From Nicotiana tabacum (Eukaryota; Streptophyta; Magnoliopsida; Solanales; Solanaceae): DNA of 64,000 nt. Shown piece after piece: positions 22,256-31,700 of this stretch. Numbering within the stretch: the first letter of the stretch is position 1; each line of letters starts with the position of its first letter. The DNA is taken from contig NC_134101.1 in the NCBI RefSeq assembly GCF_000715075.1, positions 120,470,616-120,534,615 on the forward strand, read 5' to 3'. The notes beneath the pieces were generated by a model. The model saw only the letters and a program-made list of their open reading frames with translations, was not told the origin of the DNA and ran no database searches. The translations under genes were made by a program, and so were the position numbers.

Positions 22256-23716
22256 ATGACCGGAGGGTGTCAAGAATGGGCCAGTGGGCAAGGACAGCCT
22301 CGTCATGAGTCACAATTTGTGACACAACAAGAGCAGTACCACTCTCCTAAGTACCACCCGTACTCGTTTGATCTTCCTGCAAAGATTGAAGAGCCTGCCC
22401 GAAAGATGGTACAAGAAGAAATGACCCAAAGAGTGAAAAACTTAGAACAATGGTTGAAAAACAGGCAAGGGTTGTCTGGTCAAAAGAGTGTTGCCTTCAA
22501 AGATCTATGTATGTTCCCCGATGTCCACTTGCCGCCTGGTTTCAAGACTCCCAAATTTGAAAAGTACGATGGACATGGAGATCCCATTGCCCACCTGAAA
22601 AGGTATTGCAATCAACTGAGAGGTGCGGGAAGAAATGAAGAATTGTTGATGGCTTATTTTGTGGAAAGCCTTACGGGAGTAGCTTCCGAATGGTTTATGG
22701 ATCAAGACACGTCTCGCTGGTATGTCTGGGACGACATGGCACAATCATTTGTCAAACAGTTCCAATACAGCGTCGACATTGCCCCAGACCGCATTTCCCT
22801 TTCAAACCTGAAAAAGAAACCAAGTGAAAGTTTCAGGGAATATACCATTAAATGGAGAGAGCAAGCAGCTCGAGTTAAGCCACCCATGGATGACCACGAG
22901 CTAATAACTGTCTTCCTTCAAGCGCAAGAGCCAGATTACTTTCAGAACATGATGTTCGCAGTTGGCAAATCCTTCTCGGAAGCAATCAAAATGGGAGAAA
23001 TAATAGAGAACGGTCTTAAGACAGGAAAAATTATAAGTCAAGCAGTTTTTAAAGCTGCAACTCACGCTGTCCGGGTTGAGTCTGATAATTTTTGCGACAC
23101 AAATGAGAAGACTGAAGAAATCATGATGACATCAGGGTCAAGAAGAGGTCCTAGGAGAACATCTCGAAGGTATGAGCAGCCTCCTAAAGTTATCTATGAA
23201 TCCCCTGAGCAAGATTATCCCCCTCAGAACCCACAGCACTCTATTGTTCCACCTCAGTATGTTGCCCGGCCACAAAAATGCCCCAGAAGGCGAGCAGGAG
23301 CGTCACAAAATCTCCAGAAGCCTCCACATAACTTTCAGGTGCCCTATAACCCACATCCAAGCCAGAAGTATAAAGGGGAACGAAGGTTGAAAGATAATTT
23401 TACACCAATAGGAGAGTCCTATGAAAGCTTATTTGAGAGGTTAAAGCATCACGACATGATTGCATCTATTCCTCCAAATCATCTGGACCCACGTGCAAGA
23501 AGCTTTGACCCTTCTAAAAGGTGTGAATACCATTCCAATGCCCAGGGGCACAATGTTGAAAGTTGTCGGGATTTGAAAAGAGAAATAGAAAGGTTGATCC
23601 AGGAAAATCTGATTGTGATCCAAGGTAATGACACCCAGAATGTCGCGCAAAATCCTTTACCTGCACATCATGATGCACACTTTATGGGGAGGATGCCTGG
23701 TAACATGGGATTTTAG
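22256..23716 (+). CDS. Element A Gag protein (retrotransposon capsid and nucleocapsid)
   Basis: 486 residues, one uninterrupted frame starting at the first ATG after module M2. Capsid-like core: FPDVHLPPGFKTPKFEKYDG (about 84-105), ELLMAYFVESL, ASEWF, FREYTIKWREQAA, FLQAQEPDYFQNM, VGKSFSEAIKMGEI. A basic, Pro/Gln-rich linker follows, then FTPIGESYESLFERLK and a zinc-knuckle-like CEYHSNAQGHNVESC (residues 423-437), in which His takes the second Cys position. The N-terminal region is shorter than and different from that of B and D. After the stop, another frame (about 23741-23790) encodes EVGNGLGN, matching the end of D Gag, so the last residues were probably shifted by an indel. Gag would build the particle and bind RNA. 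No protease or polymerase follows. An intact gag in a young pol-less element suggests recent function. Confidence 0.93.
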   Translation: MTGGCQEWASGQGQPRHESQFVTQQEQYHSPKYHPYSFDLPAKIEEPARKMVQEEMTQRVKNLEQWLKNRQGLSGQKSVAFKDLCMFPDVHLPPGFKTPKFEKYDGHGDPIAHLKRYCNQLRGAGRNEELLMAYFVESLTGVASEWFMDQDTSRWYVWDDMAQSFVKQFQYSVDIAPDRISLSNLKKKPSESFREYTIKWREQAARVKPPMDDHELITVFLQAQEPDYFQNMMFAVGKSFSEAIKMGEIIENGLKTGKIISQAVFKAATHAVRVESDNFCDTNEKTEEIMMTSGSRRGPRRTSRRYEQPPKVIYESPEQDYPPQNPQHSIVPPQYVARPQKCPRRRAGASQNLQKPPHNFQVPYNPHPSQKYKGERRLKDNFTPIGESYESLFERLKHHDMIASIPPNHLDPRARSFDPSKRCEYHSNAQGHNVESCRDLKREIERLIQENLIVIQGNDTQNVAQNPLPAHHDAHFMGRMPGNMGF

Positions 23717-24609
23717 AGTCATCCCGGGAAGCCGCTAACTGATGATAATGATATTGAAGTTGGTAATGGTCTTGGCAATGATGATGGCTAAAACACCGTA
23801 TTGGGTAATTGGAAAGGCGCTCCATCTCCTGGTCAGCCAGAGAGGAGTTTTGGGTGGTTTATTTTGTTGTCATTTCTGTCGTCCGGATTATTTCAAGGTT
23901 GTAATTCGGATATTGTCTTGTGGTCAAACTCCCTTATCCTTTTATTTGTCTAATACCTAATGTGGTGTTATCTGGTTTAGTTTTAGGGTTGTAACTGTTT
24001 ATTTTGTCGTTTAAACGGTTCTACCTTTTGTCTAAAAGTAAATTCCGGTCTTTTTCATCTTCTTTGTTTAGTTTTCTTTACCCTTTTGTTTTGCTTCTGT
24101 TCAACGCCGATTCTAGTGACATGACATGCGCGCACAGTTTAAGCCTAATCTTAAAAGTTGATCGTAAAGCCATTTGGGGATGATCGGGTCCCCTTTGAAA
24201 ATAAGAACAGTTTGAGATCATCTGAAGCCCAAACCATGAGAAATTGGGGCAAGTAAATGAGAGTGTTGTCCAACGATGTTATGTGTGGATATGGTTCTCT
24301 GATGCAATCAAAAGATGTTACCAATGTTTTCGGTGGTTTATTTAATTGTGTTGTTTGTACTTGGCATGTTTTGAAGACTGGAATGACGAAGGCATTTTGT
24401 TCTGCTACCTAAACACTTTATCTTTCGTTACCCCTTTTGAGCCTTATTTATTTTCTTTCATACCCCTCGTTCGGAATCAATAGCAACGACTAGGAAATAC
24501 GAGCCTGGAAGGTAAAGAAAAAATCAAGAAAAAAAAAACGAAAAAAAGAAGAAGAGAAAAATGATAACAAAAAAAAAACAAAAGAAAGTCAAATGAAAAA
24601 GAGGAATTG
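23717..24609 (+). other. Element A region after gag, partly conserved with element D
   Basis: 23717-23960 is similar to D 58964-59218, including a frame with LGNWKGAP and a hydrophobic tail FILLSFLSSGLFQG. The corresponding D frame is shifted, so coding is doubtful. The rest is non-coding, with a purine-rich tract at 24505-24605 just before module M3. Confidence 0.45.
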
Positions 24610-24669
24610 GGAACTACGTTTGACCTGATTCCTCAAAGAGGATACGTAGGCGCTTCACGGCTCGGTCAT
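24610..24669 (+). ncRNA. Boundary RNA module, copy M3 of element A (candidate structure)
   Basis: GGGAACTACGTTTGACC, TGATTCCTCAAAGAGG, ATACGTAGGCGC. Stems are CTACG/CGTAG and TCCTC-AAA-GAGGA. It occupies the same place after gag as the B copy occupies after integrase, which marks where pol is missing. Confidence 0.68.
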
Positions 24670-26439
24670 AGGGTGCATAGTGTGCATAATGTGCATGGTA
24701 TGCATGGTGTAATAAATAAATAAATAAAAAAAAATTTAAATAAATAATCCCCAAGCAAGAAACTGGGGCAAGGGTTGCGCTCGTGGTAAGCAAAATTGGT
24801 TCCGAATGTTGTAATTTTTAACCCCAAATTTATTTTGTTTTTGAGCCTTTAATACCCTTTCTTTCTAGCCTATCCAAAAACCCACATTACGGTCCAAAGA
24901 AAGACCTTCTGACCATTCTGCAAAAGATGTCAAATCAGACAAATGAGAGTCTTACCGGTGAACATAACATTCTGTTCCACAACAGAAAAGACTCTAATCT
25001 CCAGCAGAGAGAGTCATACCGGCAACACTCCAAATCCCCAGCTGAAAAGTGATACAAATGAGAGAGCCTTATCGGTGAAAACCTTCACAGGCACCATAAG
25101 GCGATGAAAGCTGAGAGACAAACCAAAAATGAGAGAGACTTGATAGTGAAAACCCTTCGGGCACTACAAGTCGAATAGGATTGAGAATCAGATGGGGAAT
25201 TGCCAATTGAAGATCTTGAAAGATGATTGACGGCGGAGGATAGGCCACATGTGCATGTCATGACCATTAGAGTCGGTGTCTGCGTTTGATAGGTTTTTGT
25301 TTATAGTTTCTTTTGTTAAAGAGTCATCTTTTTCCTTTGTCCTTTTATTCTGTTCCCTTTTATCTTTTCCTTTCATAGAAATTTCCCCAGTAGAGTCTGT
25401 TTGGTCAGAACCAGTGGGAAATGACTTCAAAATAGGCCATCAGCTTTCCAAGATAAGATCTGACTAATACATCCAAGTGATATAGTCAGGAAGGAACAAG
25501 CGCGAGGCCAATGTCAAGAAAGATATCCCCAGCATAAGGGAATTGACAAAGGGATCGACGAGTGTCAAGAGGGATATCCTTGCCGAAATCAGAGGTTATT
25601 AAAACCTCAAGGCCAAGGCCCGTGGACAAAACAAGGAGAGCAATAAGCATGACTTGGAAAATTCATGCGAGACTAAAAGGTCGGGAAAATGCAAGTCTCC
25701 GAGCCATGCCACGAAAGAAGAGGGATATCCCCAGTAGAAAAGGATTATCCCCAGCAAATAATATCATCCCTTGTGGAATGCAGAGCAAGGAAGGAAAAAG
25801 GGAAAAGTCGTCCCAGTGGAGTATCACAACCAACTACCACACTTTAAGCTAACAAATTTTGTTTTGAAACAGGTAAAAGAAATGGCATTGATGACAGAAA
25901 TGCATGCCATAAGGGAGACTGTAAAACTGGGGCAGAAAATTTTCCTTTCATTTGGAAAATTTTCTGGAAGTCAGGTACCCATTTGAGGAAGAATAAAAAA
26001 TAACACCAGTCTCAAGGGAAGTGGTCTTTGAACCAGTGTTGCCCCATTATAATAAGTTTCCAATGGAGGAAATTGATCCCCAGCAGACAGAACAAAGGGA
26101 TGACATTTGTGCTCAGAAAAACAAAAGCCATTATCATCCCTAAGAGCTTCCAGAAGAATGAAGCATCGATTTGAAGGGATAAAATTCCCCAGCAACGTTA
26201 TCCTCAATAACGTTATCCCAAGAAGATAACACTTTTATCCCCAGCAGTGTTGAGAGAAAATAAATTCTGAAAAAAAAAGAGAGAAAAAAAAAATTTGAAT
26301 TTGAAGGAGGGGAAGAAAGAAAACTACCGCAGTGGTATTATCCCCAGCAAGCACGAACAAAGCAGCGCGAAGGAAGGAGAAAAGAAAAGAAGGAATTACG
26401 AAGGTAAGTTTCTCAAATCATTGATCTTTACATTTTTTT
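24670..26439 (+). other. Element A 3' region with many PBS-complementary motifs
   Basis: No gene. TCCCCAG(C/T)A words occur at 25384, 25526, 25728, 25748, 26077, 26186, 26238 and 26341, plus variants at 24999 and 25035 and a further copy at 28337. They equal part of the tRNA end that pairs with the PBS. At 25384 the match extends (TCCCCAGTAGAGTC). A 65-nt block with GAGAGNCTTATCGGTGAA is repeated about four times at 24950-25170. The small open frames here overlap on both strands and have no family resemblance. Confidence 0.6.
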
Positions 26440-27425
26440 CCTAGGATAAAAGTCCTAGTCTGATGAATTTCCCTCCCGATACAATCTTGGTCCGATGAAA
26501 TTTTCTCCCAAGATAAGATATCAAATCTTAGTCGGATGAATCTTTCTCCTAAGATCACAACAAAATGGACCTAGTCTGACGATTTATCTCCTAGAGTCAA
26601 AATCTTGGTCTGATGAAATTTTTCTCCCAAGATAATATAATAAAATCTTAGTCGGATGAATCTTTCTCCTAAGATCACAACAAAATGGACCTAGTCTGAC
26701 GATTTATCTCCTAGAGTCAAAATCTTGGTCTGATGAAATTTTTCTCCCAAGATAATATAATAAAATCTTAGTCGGATGAATCTTTCTCCTAAGATCACAA
26801 CAAAATGGACCTAGTCTGACGATTTATCTCCTAGAGTCAAAATCTTGGTCTGATGAAATTTTTCTCCCAAGATGATATAATAAAATCTTAGTCGGATGAA
26901 TCTTTCTCCTAAGATCACAACAAAATGGACCTAGTCTGACGATTTATCTCCTAGAGTCAAAATCTTGGTCTGATGAAATTTTTCTCCCAAGATAAAATCT
27001 TAGTCGGATGAATCTTTCTCCTAAGATCACAACAAAATGGACCTAGTCTGACGATTTATCTCCTAGAGTCAAAATCTTGGTCTAACGAAATATTTCTCCC
27101 AAGATAAGATATCAAATCTTAGTCGGATGAATCTTTCTCCTAAGATCACAACAAAATGGACCTAGTCTGACGATTTATCTCCTAGAGTCAAAATCTTGGT
27201 CTGATGAAATTTTTTCTCCCAAGATAATATAATAAAATCTTAGTCGGATGAATCTTTCTCCTAAGATCACAACAAAATAGACCTAGTCTGACGATTTATC
27301 TCCTAGAGTCACAATCTTGGTCCGATGAAATTTTCTCCCAAGATAAGATATCAAATCTTAGTCCGATGAATCTTTCTCCTAAGATAAGATATCAAATCCT
27401 AGTCTGATGAATTTTCTCCTAGGAT
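26440..27425 (+). repeat. Tandem array in element A: 120-bp unit of three hairpin subunits
   Basis: The higher-order unit is about 120 bp, exact over 26641-26880, in about eight copies. Each has three ~40-nt subunits: ATCTTAG...CTAAGAT, GACCTAG...CTAGAGTC and ATCTTGG...CCAAGAT, around a conserved loop of the kind TCGGATGAATCTTTCTC. Edge copies show ATCCTAG...CTAGGAT. The stem bases change in matched pairs. Confidence 0.93.
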
Positions 27426-27459
27426 AATTTTTTTTTTAAAAAAAGAAGTTTGAATTAAA

Positions 27460-28060
27460 AAAAATGGTTGAAGTCAGGAGCCCCCCTGAAGAATAGAATG
27501 GCGATTTATTGGTTGAAATCAGGAGCCCGCCTGAAGAAAGGAAAGACGTTTTAAAAAAAAAAAGGTTGTTGAAATCTCGTCATCCAAAGAAAGGAATGGC
27601 ATTTTTTGAAAAGTTGTTGAAGTCAGGAGCCCCCCTGAAGAATAGAATGACAATTTAGTAGTTGAAGTCAGGAGACCGCCTGAAGAGAGGAATGACGATT
27701 ATTTTCAAAGTTGTTGTTGAAGTCAGGAGCCCGCCTGAAGAGAGGAAAGGCGTTTTTAAAAGTTGTTGAAATCTTGCCAACCTAAAGAAAGGAATGGCGA
27801 TGTATCGGTTAAAGTCAGGAGCCCGCCTGAAGAGAGGAATGACGATTATTTTCAAAGTTGTTGTTGAAGTCAGGAGCCCGCCTGAAGAGAGGAAAGGCGT
27901 TTTTTAAAAGTTGTTGAAATATTGCCAACCTAAAGAAAGGAATGGCGATGTATTGGTTGAAGTCAGGAGCCCGCCTGAAGAGAGGAATGACGATTATTTT
28001 CAAAGTTGTTGTTAAAGTCAGGAGCCCGCCTGAAGAGAGGAATGGCGTTTATTTCTAAAG
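27460..28060 (+). repeat. Tandem array of ~56-bp units with a TCAGG-AGCCCG-CCTGA hairpin, element A
   Basis: About eleven imperfect units, each with GTCAGGAGCCCGCCTGAAGA followed by an AATGACGATTATTTTCAAAG spacer. Some units have CCCCCC in place of CCCGCC. A shorter variant (TTGAAATCTTGCCAACCTAA) alternates in places. The same family, in inverse orientation on the plus strand, is in element C at 46200-47060. Confidence 0.88.
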
Positions 28061-28300
28061 TTGTTATTGATATTGGGAGCCCGCCCAGATAACAGAGGCA
28101 TACATTTCAGTCTTTATATTTCAAGCGTCGAAGTTGGGAGCCCGCCCAGACAACAGAGGCATACATTGCAGTCTTTACATTTCAAGCATTGAACTTGGGA
28201 GCCCGCCCAGATAACAGAGGCATACATTTCAAGTCTTTAATTTTAATGTATTGAAGTTGGGAGCCCGCCCAGATAACAGAGGCATACATTTCAAGATCAA
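28061..28300 (+). repeat. Four copies of a 61-bp unit with a TGGG-AGCCCG-CCCA hairpin, element A
   Basis: The unit holds TTGGGAGCCCGCCCAGATAA, then CAGAGGCATACATTTCA. The same family is in element C at 46031-46200 and 47405-47460. The loop AGCCCG is the same as in the neighbouring 56-bp family while the stem differs. Confidence 0.88.
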
Positions 28301-28611
28301 GTCAGAGGACAATAAAACAGAGGGTTACAATAGGAATCCCCAGCAGGAAACAATAAAATTCCCCGGCACCGGGAAACAGAAGGTTGCAACAAGAGGTCAC
28401 AGTACAAACTCAAATACATGTATCAAAAGAAGAAAAGCACCGGAAGAAATGCAAGCAGACAAGGAAGCAAGGCAACAAAAACAAATTGTACTCTAGCCTA
28501 GCTTCTTGTTTTCTTTTAAGCAAGATGTAACAAGGAGATCGGTAAGCAGTAGTAATAGCATGCAACAACAGTAACATTGCAGTCTCACGGTAGTCCCAGC
28601 TACCAAAATTT

Positions 28612-28682
28612 CCCGAACTACATTGACCTGATTCCTGTTTAGCCCAGGATATGTAGGAAACCTTTGAAGCAAAGGTTCGGTC
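28612..28682 (+). ncRNA. Boundary RNA module, copy M4 of element A (candidate structure)
   Basis: The outer stem is CTACA/TGTAG (a compensated change from CTACG/CGTAG in M1-M3). The inner stem is TCCTG-TTTAGCC-CAGGA. The downstream hairpin is AACCTTTG-AAG-CAAAGGTT (eight pairs). It lies about 100 bp upstream of the polypurine tract. Bases 28301-28611 before it hold one more ATCCCCAGCA and no gene. Confidence 0.7.
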
Positions 28683-28776
28683 AAATCTTTTTCAAAAAAA
28701 TGCTTCACACGGAGTACTCGGATGGGCAAAAATCGCTCGCTTTATCTTTGCACGAAAACCCTTCGTGTCTTCGGGC

Positions 28777-28789
28777 AAAGAGGGGCAGC
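28777..28789 (+). promoter_or_regulatory. Polypurine tract of element A
   Basis: AAAGAGGGGCAGC directly precedes the 3' LTR start TGTAAGCACG. It is the expected primer for plus-strand synthesis. A short hairpin (CACGAA-AACCC-TTCGTG) lies just upstream. Confidence 0.9.
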
Positions 28790-31700
28790 TGTAAGCACGT
28801 GATTTTTGCCCTATATGAGAATTACTCCCAAAAAATTCAAAAATAAAATAATTTTCATTGGTGTGCAATTTTTGTGATATTTTGTGATATTTTGTGTAAC
28901 TATTTGTATGTTTGTCTGTGCATGTTTATTTGTTAAATTATTAAAAATACAAAAATATGTTGCATTTCGCATGGAGGATTTAATTCTACAATTGTTAGTA
29001 ATTAAATTTGTTTTACAAAAATTAAAAATTACAAAAATAGGCATCGTTTGCATTTTTAGCATTTAATGTCCAAATATACAATTTTATGCTTAATTATTAT
29101 TTAATTGTGCGTTAATTATTATTGGGAGTTAATTTGCGCTTTTATAACTTAATTTAGTTCTTAATAATAGTTTAAGTATTTTTATAATTTAGTTTTAGAG
29201 AAATAAAAGAAGAAAAGAGAGCGAAAATATAAAGAAAGTCGGAATTGAGCCTCTTCTTCAAATTCAAGCCACAAGCCCAAAAAATGGCCCAATCTTCCCT
29301 ACGACCCAGTCCATTTCGAATTGGGTCGACCCAGTCCATAACCCAAAAGACCCAAACCCCCTTTATCTTTCATTTTTTTGCAAAACAAAAACAAAACAAA
29401 AAAGAAAAGAAGAAGAAGAAAACCCTAAGAAATCCATCCGCCCCCTCCTATCTTCTTCTTCTTCCTCAAGCTTCCCCAAGCTCCTCCCATGGCAGACCTT
29501 TCCCCTCACACCCCTGCCCCCCTCACGTCAACACACACACAACACAACCACTCTCACCCCCACGACATCCCCTCGCTGCCATGGCTGCGTTTTTCAAGTT
29601 CGTCGAGCAACTTTTACGCCACCATTGTTGCCCGTAGTTGCTTCTCCTCCTGCTGTTGTGTTTTCTTCTTCTCCGACACTGCTGCTGCTGCGTTTTTCAT
29701 CCTTCATGTTGCTGCTGCATCATCCAAACAAACCACCACAACTGCTGCCCGCCGCATCCAGCCATGGACGAGCTTCATCGAGCTCGAACTCGAGCTCCCA
29801 TGGCTGCCGTTGCATCTTCTCCGACATTGCTGCTGCTATCACTGCTTGGACGCCACTGCTGGGACGCCACTGCTGGGTCGCCGCTACTGTATGATCGCTG
29901 CTGCTTCCCGCCATGGACCTTGCTTTCCGCTGCTGCGTCCGGCTACTATTATCACCAAACAGACCCCGTTTATTCAAGCTTTGTTCGAGTTGTCTGTGTC
30001 CGTTCGAGTTCATCGTTGCTCATTTCCGGTTAGTAGATTTTGAGTCTTATTTTGTCCGTATTTTGTTTGATATTTTCCGGATCCAAAATCGTTAAAGAAT
30101 TCAATTCTTGTTTTGTTCGTTGTTCATCGTTGAAATCGTTTTTCTAGTTTGTTCATGTTCATGTGCTTTGTTAAAATTAATTTTCAGATTTCAAAATAGA
30201 AGTTTAATTAGTTGTTTTCATGTTTATTTCATGTTTGTATTATTGTTTTAGTGAATATTTGTTAGTTTAATATTAGTTAGATACAAATTGAAGTTTAATT
30301 AATTGTTTCTTCAATTTGTTTCATGTATTTTATGTATTTTCCGGAAATTGTTTATATTGTTAAGTTCAAGTTTAAATTCATAATTGTTTCTTCTTAGGTT
30401 TTGTTTTGTCATTTTCCTAAAAGAATTTAGTTGTAGTAAGGGAAGTATGTTGGTTTTAATCATTTGAATCCGTCGTTTTTATTTTTAGATTTAATTCATG
30501 TTCATATTATGTTTGTTTGATCTTGAATCCGAAATGTGTATAGTTTGATTTCTTGTTTACCATTTATGATTATTTCTTGAATTGGTCTCATAATCTTGTT
30601 TAAAGTTTAATATAAGAATTGTTTGTTGTAATGTTGTTAGAGTTGATTTTAAGTTCAATATGATTGAATTTAGAAATCTAAATATACTTGTTTGTTGTTG
30701 TTGTTGAATCCGAAAATAGGATTGGTTGTTGCTAAAATATTGTTCAATCAAATTTTAGTTGTTCTTTGTTGTTCAATTTGTGTTCATGTGATTTGTTGTT
30801 GAAATATTGAAGAAATCATGTTCATGTGATTTGTTGTTGAAATGTTGAAGAAATCATGTTCATGAAATTTGTTGTTTGAACATTGTTAGAAATTAATCAT
30901 ATTGTCTATATTTTGGTTAAGTTTGATTAATTGATGTGTTATAGCTGATGGGTAATTTGGTAAATTTGTAGTACGTTCAGGGGTAGTTTGGTAATTTTAG
31001 TAAGGTCGGAGGGGGTAGTTTAGGAATTGTACATTTTGTAATTGTTTATATGAAGCATGGGGGACAAAATGAAATGGGGTGGGTGGTGATATGATTATTT
31101 AATATAAATGGGGGACAAAATTTAATTTAAAGGAGGAATCTTGCATTATTTTATGTTAGACATGGGGGACAAAATGAAATGGGGTGGTGTGATATGTTTA
31201 TTTAACGTAATGGGGATGAGTGTGAAGATAATGGGTTGGGTAGAGAAAAAGTATGAATTTTAATTAATTGAAAGGTTTATGGGATGGGTTATAAGAAGAG
31301 GTCTTGAAATCAGAATGGAGGACACACACGAACAGAAATAGAGAGAGATACGAAAAAAATACACACACAGATAGAGAGAAAAAACGGACAGAGAATAGAA
31401 GAGAGAAAAATTCCGAAAAATATTTAAGCTTTCAAAATAAAAATAAAACTAAAAAAAATCTACTGCTTTCTTTCTTTGTTTGAAATTAGTATTAATGGTT
31501 GTTGTTTCATTTAAAGCTTAAAACTTTTGTTTTTGGGATTACTACTCCACCGGTCTGTTACTGAGTTGTTACTGTTGCTGGGCAGTTGTTGCTATTGTAC
31601 TGTTATTATTGCTGCTGATTCTCATCATCATTTTCTTTTGCTTCCAATATCAGGTACATATCTGTAAATTCATGTCATGAAAAGCTTCAACATGGCAAGT

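Noticed and set aside
23742..23960. Small hydrophobic frame after gag in A and D as an envelope-like gene
   Set aside because: The similarity is at nucleotide level, but the frames differ by a shift between A and D, and there is no signal peptide or other envelope feature.
26440..27425. CTGATGA words in the A array as hammerhead ribozyme or box C/D snoRNA motifs
   Set aside because: No GAAA partner strand with the needed stems for a hammerhead. The hairpin loops are only about 17 nt, with no box D at the proper distance for a snoRNA.
28612..28690. tRNA-like gene in the M4 module (GGTTCG followed by a T-run)
   Set aside because: A GGTTCG word and T-run are present, but there is no A-box, no cloverleaf and no acceptor stem. 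The other module copies lack these words.
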